From the NCBI GenBank assembly GCA_019918135.1, contig WBZZ01002858.1, positions 122,501-147,761 of the forward strand: a stretch of DNA of 25,261 bases, in the 5' to 3' direction. Made by a program: the position numbers and the translations under genes. Shown piece after piece: positions 9,149 through 18,330 of the stretch. This DNA is from Paulinella micropora. Taxonomy: Eukaryota > Cercozoa > Imbricatea > Euglyphida > Paulinellidae. Within the stretch, counting starts at the first letter, position 1. The number at the start of each line of letters is the position of its first letter. The notes below the pieces were generated by a model, which made no database searches, had not been told where the DNA came from, and saw only the letters and a list, made by a program, of their open reading frames with translations.

Positions 9149-10553
9149 TATTGTCGGCCGAAAATTTACTACGAAACACCATGAGTGGTTAGAAACTAAT
9201 ATGAAAAAATCATCTGGCACCTTGAAAGGAGTTAGTAGTTGGACGGATATAACGGGCATCATCACTTTAAATTTTAAATTGAAATCCGGACTAGTATATC
9301 GAGTGGACTTGTACGTTGTCCCCGAATACCACGGATCTGTTCTTTTGTCGTACGACCAACTGGCGACAATGAACGTAGTGATTGATTGCGCCGCCAAAAG
9401 AGTCATATACGGCGTAGAGCCAGGAGAAGAATATACTGTCGACTCTCTCCATGCTATTGACTCATACGTGGCCCTACACTTAGGGGTAGCATCGGAAGGG
9501 AAACAGGTGGCCATTACACACGCATATGAGGCATATATGCCAACGGACGCGGTGTCTAAAGATGGTTCAAACCTGTCAGACAAGAGAGAGGCAGAGGTTT
9601 ATACGGCTACAGTCTCTACACAATGGGATAAAAAGTCGATAGACGATCTCATTGAAAAGAGGAAAGAAGAGATTATATGCATGGGAAAAAGGTGCCCATC
9701 GTTGGCGAGATTTGAAGAAGGAGCAGGGGCCGATGTATATATTACCAACGGGTATTGCTTTCACGTAAAGGTGGAAGAGAAGGACAGACAGGAGTTTATA
9801 CCGAGGAGAAGGGGACGACTCCCTGATATCCCGGCAGAAGATATTAAAAGCTTTATTACCGAATTCTGGGGTGACGAGCCTACGTGGCCGCGCACACTGA
9901 CAGAAGTGAAAAAGTGCCTGCGCACTCTTTTTGAAAATAATAAACCATATACGGTCATACTCCCGTACAATGAGAAGGCGATATGGGCGCAGGAGATACG
10001 GGACTGGCTTATTGATCATCCGATACCGGTGCCCTCACGGAAGCAACACTTAGTGGTGGCTTGTCGTCTCGGGACTCGTGAGCAGAGCAGTGCATACAAG
10101 CGGAAGCTCAGAGACCAGGACAAGTTGAAATTGATTCCTCAAGCATTCACATGCTTCGATGGTTTCTACACCCGAAAAGCTCCGTTGCAATATGCGAGAT
10201 TAATAGATATGTTGGTAGGTCTGGCGGAGGACGACGAACCAGACACTGCCACATATGAAAAAACGGGAATGGACGATATATCAGAAGAAGAGTTGGGCTT
10301 GGAGGAGGACAGAGCACCCCTCAAGCATCACAAGAGAATGTCAGAGGAGGAGTTTAAGGCGGCGATAGACGAGAAATTGGCAGGAGGAGCAGGTACGGAG
10401 AAGGAGAAAGAGGTTTTGAAAGAGAGATTGAAGGCGAACAAAATTATTTTTGACCCCCTCAAGCGGGAGGTGTCAAGCCGGAAGACTTCACCGCGGTTAT
10501 TTGTAAAATACCAGGTGCTGAGCCTTCACCGGCGCCACGACGGGCAAATCTGA
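9114..10553 (+). CDS. pol: protease-like region and linker
   Basis: The frame opens formally at a TTG; the first in-frame ATG is at 9120. The first 80 or so residues look like the rest of a retropepsin fold: alternating beta strands, then VLLSYDQL and MNVVIDCAAKRVIYG, which match the flap-to-C-terminal pattern seen before RT in Ty3/Gypsy elements (LLG-D-L...VVID). A long linker of about 300 residues follows and is not recognised; it is acidic and Lys-rich near the end. From about 10470 the frame turns non-coding and the frame starting at 10472 continues into RT. The GTGT at 10470-10473 is the likely site of a two-base slip. Confidence 0.6.
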   Translation: MVMILITMANINIVGRKFTTKHHEWLETNMKKSSGTLKGVSSWTDITGIITLNFKLKSGLVYRVDLYVVPEYHGSVLLSYDQLATMNVVIDCAAKRVIYGVEPGEEYTVDSLHAIDSYVALHLGVASEGKQVAITHAYEAYMPTDAVSKDGSNLSDKREAEVYTATVSTQWDKKSIDDLIEKRKEEIICMGKRCPSLARFEEGAGADVYITNGYCFHVKVEEKDRQEFIPRRRGRLPDIPAEDIKSFITEFWGDEPTWPRTLTEVKKCLRTLFENNKPYTVILPYNEKAIWAQEIRDWLIDHPIPVPSRKQHLVVACRLGTREQSSAYKRKLRDQDKLKLIPQAFTCFDGFYTRKAPLQYARLIDMLVGLAEDDEPDTATYEKTGMDDISEEELGLEEDRAPLKHHKRMSEEEFKAAIDEKLAGGAGTEKEKEVLKERLKANKIIFDPLKREVSSRKTSPRLFVKYQVLSLHRRHDGQI

Positions 10554-11041
10554 GTATACATGAAGTAAAGATCGCAGAAGAACAAGCACGGCAGTTACTC
10601 GATGAGGATTTCATTGAGAGATCGACATCTCCAATAGTTTCCCAACCGAGACTGGTGCCTAAACCGGGAGGAGAATGGCGCTTAACGGTTAACTATGCCC
10701 GCGTCAATAAAATTTTAGAGGAGGAACGAAATCCATTACCTACTCTTGAAGAAGGAAGGCGAGTATTGCGAAACGCCAAGCTATACTCAGTCATTGATCT
10801 GAAGAATGGCTTCTGGCAAATTCCACTGGATGAAAAGTCCAGATGGCTGACTGCATTTGTAGTAGGAATGGAGATATATCAGTGGAAAGTACTTCCGATG
10901 GGACTCAAACAGGCCCCGGGACTCTTTCAGAAAGCGATGCAAAGCATGCTGAGTAGCAAATATGATGGACCAGACAGAGGGAGGTTTCATGAGGAGAAGA
11001 GGACAGAAGGCGGGAGAGTACGCATTTTGTTACATCGATGA
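10472..11041 (+). CDS. pol: reverse transcriptase, N-terminal half
   Basis: This frame is open from before 10472; its first ATG is 10655. It carries the leading RT blocks of Ty3/Gypsy pol: an EEQARQLLDEDFIERSTSP region, LVPKPGGEWRLTVNYARVN, the catalytic aspartate in YSVIDLKNGFWQIPL, and the LPMGLKQAPGLFQKAM block. RT copies the element RNA to DNA in the cytoplasmic particle. Around 10990-11020 the coding switches to the overlapping frame starting at 10962, which carries the YIDD box, so a small indel splits the RT domain in two here. Confidence 0.9.
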   Translation, partial: VKPEDFTAVICKIPGAEPSPAPRRANLSIHEVKIAEEQARQLLDEDFIERSTSPIVSQPRLVPKPGGEWRLTVNYARVNKILEEERNPLPTLEEGRRVLRNAKLYSVIDLKNGFWQIPLDEKSRWLTAFVVGMEIYQWKVLPMGLKQAPGLFQKAMQSMLSSKYDGPDRGRFHEEKRTEGGRVRILLHR

Positions 11042-12779
11042 CATTATCGTGTACTCCAATACGATGGAAGAGCACATCGACCATCTAACAGACATTTTCA
11101 GGCGTATCAAACTATTTGGCCTGAAATGTAATTTGAAGAAATGTCAACTCGCAAAGACAAGCGTGACATATTTGGGGTACGAAATCTCTTACAATAGAGT
11201 CTCGATATCCAAAGAGAAGAGGGAGGAGATCATGAGCCGGCAGAGGCCGAAGAATCGCACAGAGCTGCACTCATTTCTTGCGATGGCGCAATATTACAGC
11301 CAGTTCATACCCAATTGGGGTGCAACTCGGGCTAAGTTGGAGAGAATGATCGACTTCGGTGATTTTGAGAAGTGGGATGATGAAGCCTTAGATGCGTACA
11401 ACACGCTCAAAGATCTCATATACAAAGATCCGAAGGATGGCGGACTCGTGCTGATGATGCACGAATTTTCGAAGCAATTCGTAGTCGACACAGACGCATC
11501 AAAGTTCGCGATCGGCGCAGTCTTACAACAGGAAGATGAGGAGAAAAAGTTGCGCCCGATCATGTTTATAAGTAAAAAGTTGTGCTCGGCGGAGCGAAAC
11601 TATTGTACGAGACAGAGAGAGGCACTGGCGGTGGTCTGGGCCCTCAAACGGTTGAGAGAGTATTTATGGGGTGGACCTCAGTTTATAGTAAGGACTGATC
11701 ACCAGAATTTACTATGGCTGATGAATCATGAACAGACTGGCCGTCTAGCGAGATGGCAGGCATTCTTGTCATGTTTCAATTTTACAATGGTCCATCTACC
11801 CGGCAAGCGAAATGTTGTCGCTGACAGCCTCTCCAGGCTAGAGTTTCACTCAGAAGTGGCAGCTCTCGTATCATCAGCAGAAATGGAGGATCTATCCCCA
11901 GACTGCACATACGAAGTGCATCATATCGAGTCGATGCAGATAGCGAGAGGGGTCCGATATAACCGATCGGGCCTACGTCATAGCCCGCAAGGTCCGGATC
12001 ATGGGATATGTTGTACAGCACATGTCCTCGAGGATGCTGAGTGGTCCTATGAAGCATATGAGAATATGAAGGCGGAGATAAAACAAGAAGAGATTAAGCA
12101 AGAAGCATATGCGGAACCCCCGCAGGAGAACAAGGAGGAGTTAGACGAAAACCCTGAGAGGATAGGAGTGCAGCTAGAGGATGAGACTATCCACATAGCC
12201 TCACCCACTGCATGGAGACAGCAACAGACTCTCGATCCGGAGTTCAAAGAGCTAATACAGCTATACAAGAACCCGAACGAGCTGAAAATGACGAAGGAGA
12301 TTAAGGAGCAACAGAAGGAGATGGGGTGGAGAGACGGTCTCTTGTGGTACAAAGGCCAACACGGGCGCTATGCATCACAACCAGACAAATGGACTCTCTG
12401 GGTTCCTGAGAAACTCAGACACATCATTTTTGTCGCTGCTCATAACTGCCCACTACTGGCGCACCCGGGCCGACAAAGAACGCATATGTTCATTTCGAGA
12501 CGATTCTGGTGGAAGAAGAATATTGAGGAACAGGTCAATGCATGCATCCCATGCAAGACATCCAAAACACCATTGAAGGCGAATTTTGGCCTGATCGGGA
12601 CTTTTCCTTTACACTTAGGAATGTTCGAGTTCTTACACACTGATCATGTAGGACCTTTCCCGGTCACGACGGAAGGTTACAGATACCTTCTAACGGCCGT
12701 AGACAGAGCCACCAACTATGTATGGGTGGTCCCAGTCAAAGACGTTACGGGAGAAACAACAGCCAAGGCGTTGATTTGA
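10962..12779 (+). CDS. pol: RT C-terminus, RNase H, integrase N-terminus
   Basis: A 605-codon frame. Domains in order: the RT active site FCYIDDIIVYS (YIDD, residues about 22-32), the RT thumb with VTYLGYEIS, RNase H with VDTDASKFAIGAVLQQ, REALAVVWAL and VRTDHQNLLWLMN (the acidic residues are present), a tether that is Glu-rich at about residues 360-410, then the integrase zinc-binding module (HNCPLLAHPGR ... CIPCK) and the first catalytic Asp in FLHTDHVGPF. The frame ends in a TGA at 12777-12779 after a TTT run; the integrase continues one frame over. RT, RNase H and then integrase is the Ty3/Gypsy order. Confidence 0.95.
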   Translation: MMDQTEGGFMRRRGQKAGEYAFCYIDDIIVYSNTMEEHIDHLTDIFRRIKLFGLKCNLKKCQLAKTSVTYLGYEISYNRVSISKEKREEIMSRQRPKNRTELHSFLAMAQYYSQFIPNWGATRAKLERMIDFGDFEKWDDEALDAYNTLKDLIYKDPKDGGLVLMMHEFSKQFVVDTDASKFAIGAVLQQEDEEKKLRPIMFISKKLCSAERNYCTRQREALAVVWALKRLREYLWGGPQFIVRTDHQNLLWLMNHEQTGRLARWQAFLSCFNFTMVHLPGKRNVVADSLSRLEFHSEVAALVSSAEMEDLSPDCTYEVHHIESMQIARGVRYNRSGLRHSPQGPDHGICCTAHVLEDAEWSYEAYENMKAEIKQEEIKQEAYAEPPQENKEELDENPERIGVQLEDETIHIASPTAWRQQQTLDPEFKELIQLYKNPNELKMTKEIKEQQKEMGWRDGLLWYKGQHGRYASQPDKWTLWVPEKLRHIIFVAAHNCPLLAHPGRQRTHMFISRRFWWKKNIEEQVNACIPCKTSKTPLKANFGLIGTFPLHLGMFEFLHTDHVGPFPVTTEGYRYLLTAVDRATNYVWVVPVKDVTGETTAKALI

Positions 12780-13563
12780 CAGGATCATCTCACAGATTGG
12801 GGTGCCGAGAAAAATATGCTCAGATCGAGGCTCTGACTTTAATAATGAAGTCATCGACAAGCTATCTGCATATTACGGCATGAAATGGCTATATGTCACC
12901 GCCTATAACCCCAGAGCGAACGGCAAGATAGAGCGGGTGCATAGACCCCTCAAGGCCGCGCTGAAGATGTATTGTATGAAGAAGGAGAACCAAAAGGCAT
13001 GGGTGGAGGCAGCATCCTCGTTTGCCTTTGCTATGAATTGCCTACCCTCTACAGCGTTAGGTGGTTCAAAAGGTTCCGTCTCGCCATAGCAATTGGTATA
13101 TGGGCGTGAGCCCGCCATCCCAGCCTCACTGCTGCACCCAAACGATTCATGGGCAGATCAGGATGAGCTGTTTGGGGTGAGACTTCGGGCGAAGATGGAG
13201 GCGGAGCAAATAGTACAGGCGCATAGGGAGGCGGAGCGCAGGAAGACTGATGCTGAAGGTGTCAGGCAGGCACACCTGGATCAAGTCAGATTTCAGGTCG
13301 GGGATATTGTACTACTGCATCATCCTCAGGTTCCTCAGGGAGTCAGCTCGAAGCTGTTCATCCACTGGAAAGGACCATACCAGATCATGGAACAGATGGG
13401 GCCTTTGAATTATAAAATCAGGGGCAGAGGAAAAGTTCAAATAGTCAATGTACGAAGGCTGATTAAGTATGATCCCTTCCTACTTGAAGATGAGCAAATA
13501 GTCAATGTACGAAGGCTGATTAAGTATGATCAAGCACTCAAACGGATGGAGGCTGAATTTTAA
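12780..13563 (+). CDS. pol: integrase catalytic core C-terminus and GPY/F module
   Basis: The core continues with CSDRGSDF (second Asp) and NPRANGKIERVHRPL (catalytic Glu), so the D,D,E triad is complete across the frameshift at 12775-12777. An in-frame TAG at 13087-13089 interrupts the core's end; one C-to-T change from CAG would explain it. Downstream come VYGREPAIP, VGDIVLLHHP and a GPY/F module (LFIHWKGPYQI ... VNVRRLIKY). The last 19 codons are duplicated in tandem (37 identical bases at 13438-13474 and 13495-13531). The frame ends at 13561-13563 after a T4 run, and the next segment continues in another frame. Confidence 0.9.
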
Positions 13564-14386
13564 AGAGGTCCCACCAATCCGTCAGGAGGATATCTTGGAA
13601 CGGGATGCCTACAGGGCACCAATTGCGGAGAAGGAGGAGGCTGAGCTGGAGAACAAGCGGGCCACCGACCGCAAAAGTGCGGCGGGGACTCAGACCCGCA
13701 AAAGGGTGGAGTCGAACGTGCCGGAAGGAAAGTTCACGGAGGCGCAAATAAGGAGAGCGCAAAATGACCTTATCTACGACCGACCGAGAAAGGCGATAAG
13801 GACGGCACGTTCGCAAGGAGTCCATCAAGAGGGGAGCGATGACGGAGATCAAGACTCTCGCGCGGGCAATGACACTCTCGTTCACCCCAGTTGGAAAGAA
13901 GGAGATGCGATTGGACATATTTCATGGGCCAAAGACGCTTTTTACTTGGTGAGGCCTGCGGCTCAACACGTAGCAGATGACACGCTCTCAGATTTATATC
14001 TCATGAGAGTCATGGCAGTACCTTACAAACGCCATACGCGATCGAATCGAATTTCGACTGCGGCACAAATAATACAACCAGTCTTACATTTCTGGAGGAG
14101 TCTGGATCCAGTGGAAGATCCTAAAGTAAGACAATACCTTCCAGTATATAAAGACGCCAAGAAACTTGAGACATGGGATGATACCATATTTCCCACAGAT
14201 AAAGATCATACCGCGTGGACCATACAAGCACTACCACGAGGGGTGCTGGACATTCCTTTTGACTTGGCACAAGGCGCAATCCCTCACAAAATTTGGGACG
14301 TCCTCGAACAGTCTACCTTAGACTTAACTTTGGTTGGAGGTCCTCCACCAGATAAAGGAGTCCGCGCGCGTAAACGGCGTCTATAG
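13526..14386 (+). CDS. C-terminal extension of pol, unknown domain
   Basis: Coding continues from about 13561 after a one-base slip. The formal ATG at 13526 lies in the out-of-frame overlap. About 275 residues: a basic, Glu/Arg-rich first third, then a more globular part with YLVRPAAQHVADDT, LHFWRSLDP, PVYKDAKKLETWDD and IPFDLAQGAIPHKIWD. It ends with a basic tail and TAG at 14384-14386. No chromodomain or envelope features (signal peptide, membrane anchor) are visible. It could be a C-terminal integrase extension or an accessory protein. I do not recognise the family. Confidence 0.55.
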   Translation: MIKHSNGWRLNFKEVPPIRQEDILERDAYRAPIAEKEEAELENKRATDRKSAAGTQTRKRVESNVPEGKFTEAQIRRAQNDLIYDRPRKAIRTARSQGVHQEGSDDGDQDSRAGNDTLVHPSWKEGDAIGHISWAKDAFYLVRPAAQHVADDTLSDLYLMRVMAVPYKRHTRSNRISTAAQIIQPVLHFWRSLDPVEDPKVRQYLPVYKDAKKLETWDDTIFPTDKDHTAWTIQALPRGVLDIPFDLAQGAIPHKIWDVLEQSTLDLTLVGGPPPDKGVRARKRRL

Positions 14387-15209
14387 TAAGTATTTTTTTT
14401 CTCTAGAAGTATTGTGGACCTGATCGATTGCGAACATAGGATTGATCCAATATCGTCCCGACAACCTTACTTAGATATTAAAGCTACTACAGCATTCATT
14501 CTTCGAGAGATTAACAAGACACAGCTGACAAAAAAAATAAGCATTCTATTCTCTTGCTTCGGCAGAGACAGACGAGACTGCCACGAAACAGCACCATTAC
14601 GGGATCGCTATTTGAGTGAGCGATTGTGTTTCCTGGATACGACCCGCATTAGTACCAGAATGATGATCTCGTTAAAGACTCTACAGTCTAATCAAGAACT
14701 GATATATTTTAATAACATGAACTGCTACACCGGATTCCATCGATCTCTACTTGTATCGGCATATCGCAAGGTTAGAGCGCACTCAACCCAACTTCGGATA
14801 TAGTCGTCAGACTTGATCACCTGACACTATATTAAATGATACCGATTTATACAAGGGTATGTCTTCACAAAAAGTAAATGTATTTATGGAAACCGACGAC
14901 CGGTTATTACATATATATGGAAATGGCGACATTACATTATTACTCAACCATAAAATATTATACTTGGACATACTGCACAAATATCTTATCGACAGAAGAA
15001 AGAGGAAGATTTTAATATAGATACTGAATGTGCTAGAGTATATATACGATTGGTACCGGTGCAAGTATCATTGTTGTTTTATAACTGCTAATTCGTGGGT
15101 TGATGTATCTTCATACATAACTCTAAACGAATCTTAGTCAGAAAAGAAATCAGTTCAAAGCGTATTATGTCGAAACGAAGTTCCGCCATAAAAAACTGGG
15201 AGGGGGTAC
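14387..15209 (+). other. 3' untranslated region of the retrotransposon, with PPT
   Basis: An AT-rich stretch between the last coding frame and the 3' LTR. A 129-codon frame at 14414-14803 lacks an ATG start and motifs and is not supported. A purine-rich tract with GGGAGGGGG (about 15198-15206) lies immediately before the LTR and is the likely polypurine tract priming plus-strand DNA synthesis. Confidence 0.7.
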
Positions 15210-15427
15210 TGTGGACATCACCCCCCGAATTATCCGGTAAAAAACTTATTTATAGATTTCGTCTAGCCGGACACGTCTGAAATGCCAATTTGATCCTGGT
15301 CTTTTGGCGGCTTTTTGTCTTTGCGTCACTGAGCTAATATAACGAGACATCATTCTCTTTTTTGAGGACTGTGTTTGGTTATATTACAGACTTTCTCTTC
15401 CATTGAGCTATCGTTGGGGATAGTACA
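15210..15427 (+). repeat. 3' LTR (218 bp)
   Basis: Same length as the 5' LTR with two substitutions, ending TAGTACA. It is followed by the second AATT (15428-15431). Confidence 0.95.
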
Positions 15428-15450
15428 AATTAGAAGAATTAATTGGAGAT
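15428..15450 (+). pseudogene. Coiled-coil gene remnant, segment 2
   Basis: Between the LTR element and the piggyBac only the AATT repeat plus 19 bases of the older sequence remain. They read EELIGD in the frame left at 5092 and continued at 18331. The last three bases, GAT, are the left target duplication of the piggyBac. Confidence 0.5.
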
Positions 15451-15489
15451 AATGTCTATGTGCCTATGCCTGGATGCCATGTGGCAACA
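15451..15489. repeat. Left terminal inverted repeat
   Basis: Starts AATGTCTATGTGCCT and ends TGCCATGTGGCAACA. It is the inverse of the right end, with a small length difference in the middle. The inner part is itself palindromic (TGCCATGTGGCA). Confidence 0.75.
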
Positions 15490-15660
15490 GTAAATACAGG
15501 ACTTCCTGAGCTGAAAAAAATAATAAAATAAAAAAATTATTAATAATATTAATACATATTATCTTTTAACTATGTAAAAAAAGAATAATTTATTTAAAAA
15601 ATGTTGGAGGCGGCTGCATCAATTTCTGGAGAACACAGGCCCCTAGTCTGAAAAGCACTG

Positions 15661-15676
15661 GTTGCCACGTGGCAAC
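15661..15676. repeat. Internal palindrome GTTGCCACGTGGCAAC
   Basis: A perfect 16-bp palindrome just 3' of the transposase stop. It matches the palindromic core of both terminal repeats with one or two changes. It may be a subterminal transposase-binding site. Confidence 0.7.
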
Positions 15677-15687
15677 AAACAAGTAGG

Positions 15688-18102
15688 CTACTTCAATGCC
15701 TCGAAAATCAAGTCCACTGCTTTTTTTTTTGCTGGTTTGCCGTTTTGTTTATGCCAGGCATGACACGTTCTGCCTTCACCGCTACACAGGGGCATGTCGG
15801 GGCCACAGGTGCCACAGTAATAGCTCGTGTAAGACGACTTGCTGACAGAAGAGGCATACAAACAAACACGACACCTACGCCTTTTGGGCCTCTCTATGCT
15901 ATCATTATATGCTCTACCTGCCTCCTGTTTCTTTTTTGCTTTGTCCGACATGATTACTAGGGGGTACCTACGAAGTTCCATGCATTTTGGGATGATAGGT
16001 TGGGCAGGGGCATGGGGGTCAGAAGCGAGGGCATTGGGGGGTTGGGAATCAGGGGGTGCACCTTGCCTGAGGAGGGCTGCAGCAAGCACAGATTTGAAAT
16101 ACCCCGGCCTGTTGTCGCCCTTCGTCATGTTGAGGTTGGCCAAGGACGACGGGCTAAAAAAACAATAATGTTTGTAAGCGTTGGTGATAATGAAGTCCAT
16201 CAAAATCATAAAATCGACCTTCTTCCAGTTATTCAAAATAAAAGACAAATTGAGAGAGTTTGACCCGTGGCGTGCGGAATTAAACATATCAACCGCATTA
16301 AAAGCAGAATAATAAAGGGCCACAGCCTCGCACCTGGGGACACGGGGCACAGACTGACTAAAACGAGCATTACGAGGCTTTCCAGGCAAGGTAGTGGAGC
16401 AGGTAGCAATAATTTGCTGCTGGTTGTGGTCGTTTTGGTTGACTGCCAATAGCTTCACCCCCTCCTTTTCGCATGTTGCAGAAGCTAAATCGCCCTCCCC
16501 CCCCCCCCCCCCCTTCTACTGTGTAGAAGCCGCACAGGAAAGCCCACATGAGCAGTCTTCATCATTCCAACAAAATCGACCCCCCTTTTCTTCATCTCGA
16601 CTGCTGTTTTGCAAGAAGCGAACCAAGAATCGCCGATGAAAATGCGACCTGTTCCCCACCACGGCTTGGATAAACGAAGGGTAGTGGCCGTCGTGACTCC
16701 AAACTCTTTGGCGAACTCCTTGTGTTTATCTCTGTCCTTACCCTCCACTATTTCCATGGCGATACAGACCCCCGTTTCGACATCGCACGCTGTATGATAT
16801 TCCCTTCCAACAGGGATTGGCTTACGGGGGACACACATTTGGCCAGGCATACCTTCCCCTGTATATTGACCCATGCTCTCATCGATAGTAATTACCCACC
16901 AGGAACGATTGCAGCCCTTGCCTTGGCGTCAACAGCTTTAGCGAATGCTCGAATTGGCAAAAAAAAGGATTATCATCAGTTGCAGGGGAGCCAGTACGTA
17001 GACATTTCAAAATGGTGTCGAAGCGATTCAGCGCCATATACTCACCAAAACCATCTCCTGGCAAGCCATCCGTCCCCTCACCCTCCTTGGGGGCCCAGTG
17101 CGACCTTCTTCGACCCCTGTCTGCAATGGAAATGCGTACCAGCAGCCCCAAAAAAAGCCAGAACTCCTCAGTGGACAATGCTTTTGCTAAATCATTATTT
17201 TGTTGTTTTGCAAGCTCCTGGTTGGTGAGCTGAAGGATGGATGTTAAAGCCGACATGTGGAAAAAATGAAGAAAGTGTCTACAACCGGAAAAACAAAAAA
17301 ATAAAATAAAAAATTTTTTGCAATCACGCAAAATTTTGCACGAAAGCGGACACCATGATGACAAAAAAAAAACAAAACAAAGGGAGTTGAAATTAATTTT
17401 CATTACATTATTTCTCTGCAACGACATAACAATATTCAAAAAAAAACCAGACACACGTAAAAAAAGTGTATGGGGTATGGATGCAAACTGGAATAAGAAA
17501 AACAAAACGAAATAGCAAAGAAAGAGGAGGGGGGACGCGAGGGGGGAGATGTCAAACTTCTCTTCCATCGTAGACTTCGCATTGTGGCGAGGACGATCTG
17601 CTCCCCAGTCCACTGCCTGGGGACCCACTTTCCAGTCAAAGCACTTCCCCAACACATTTTGTTTCTCCTCCTCCACTTGCTGGGCTGTATAGGGGCTGGG
17701 GTTAAGAAAGGGAACAGCCTCATCCTCACCTCCCTCCTCCTCCTCCTCTTTTTCCTCACCCGCCTCATCCAGATTCTGTTGCTGTTTTTGTTCCTCCTCC
17801 TGTTCCTCCTGTTCTTCTTCTTCATCCTCCGACACCTCCATCTCCACCTCTTTCTCCTCTGCATTCATGAAATTCAAACTCGACCCTGCCTGCCCAGGCT
17901 CTGGCTTCAAATGCTTCGTCAAGAAGTAATAATCCTTGCCATCAAAACGCAGCGTGGTTAAAGCTTTTTGGTTTTTTGTTTCTTTTTCTGTCAACACCCC
18001 GAAAGCCACAATGTCCTTAAAGGTGGGATCGTCAAATTTCTTTTTTGCCCAAGCCCTCCCCAAGCGCACAACAGGGACTGAAAGGGTGTCTCCCACCTCC
18101 AT
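15688..18102 (-). pseudogene. piggyBac-type transposase, frameshifted
   Basis: DDE transposase (DDE_Tnp_1_7 family) read on the minus strand from ATG 18102. The N-terminus has a compact domain (GDTLSVPVVRLGRAW) and a long Glu/Gln-rich acidic stretch. Next comes a hydrophobic AT-rich segment (about 17279-17557), probably an unspliced intron because it ends in TTGTAG. The core holds TEEFWLFLGLLVRI and FDTILKCLRT, the first Asp in ITIDESM (about 16864-16884), the second in IFIGDSWFAS, and FNAVDMFNSARHG near the third; the usual second Asp of that last motif is Asn. The C-terminus has a Cys-rich finger (CRVC ... YYCGTC ... PLC ... C ... WH) typical of piggyBac. The frame breaks near 16958 (A8), near 16915, and at the 17-base C run 16497-16513. 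Confidence 0.85.
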
Positions 18103-18292
18103 CTTTTCGTGGAAAAGGTGCACTGGGAGGGGTCACCCTTCAATAGAAAAAAAATAACTTCAACTAAAAGTTTTGTCGAGAAATTTTACGACGCGCTTGT
18201 TAGGGACTTTTCCAACAGTTTTCTAGCGTTTTATTCATGAAAACAGTCACTGTTTAGTCGTGAGAATTTTTTAAAAATTAGTACTGAAAAAT

Positions 18293-18327
18293 TGTTGCCA
18301 CATGGCAACGCCAGGCACATAGACATT
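18293..18327. repeat. Right terminal inverted repeat
   Basis: Reads TGTTGCCACATGGCAAC, then GCCAGGCACATAGACATT: the inverse of the left end. GAT follows at 18328-18330. Confidence 0.75.
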
Positions 18328-18330
18328 GAT

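Larger units (their letters stand above)
5093..15427 (+). mobile_element. Ty3/Gypsy-like LTR retrotransposon, 10.3 kb
   Basis: A complete element 10,335 bp long, bounded by two 218-bp LTRs (TG...CA) and AATT target duplications. Order: 5' LTR, candidate PBS, leader of about 640 bp, gag, pol with protease-like region, RT, RNase H, integrase and GPY/F module, a 3' coding extension, untranslated region, polypurine tract and 3' LTR. RT-RNaseH before integrase is the Ty3/Gypsy (Metaviridae) order. The LTRs differ at only two sites, implying recent insertion. The internal region nevertheless has about eight frame changes plus an in-frame TAG. This copy is non-autonomous unless those are assembly errors. 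It is inserted in an older coiled-coil frame. Confidence 0.95.
15451..18327 (-). mobile_element. piggyBac-family DNA transposon (2.9 kb)
   Basis: A minus-strand transposase lies between terminal inverted repeats at 15451-15489 and 18293-18327. Both ends read AATGTCTATGTGCCT inward and share TGCCATGTGGCAACA; the left end has about four extra bases between these blocks. GAT flanks both ends (15448-15450, 18328-18330), and removing the element with one GAT restores the surrounding reading frame. PiggyBac elements normally duplicate TTAA, so this is atypical. The transposase is broken by several frameshifts, so this copy is probably inactive. Confidence 0.8.

Noticed and set aside
14386..14406. 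A 21-nt intron (GTAAGT ... CTCTAG)
   Set aside because: Too short for splicing, and removal does not extend the frame usefully.
15439..15442. TTAA as the piggyBac target duplication
   Set aside because: It lies 8 bp outside the inverted repeat and has no partner at the right end.
17279..17557. Membrane segments in the piggyBac transposase
   Set aside because: No piggyBac transposase has them; the AT-rich insert behaves like an unspliced intron.
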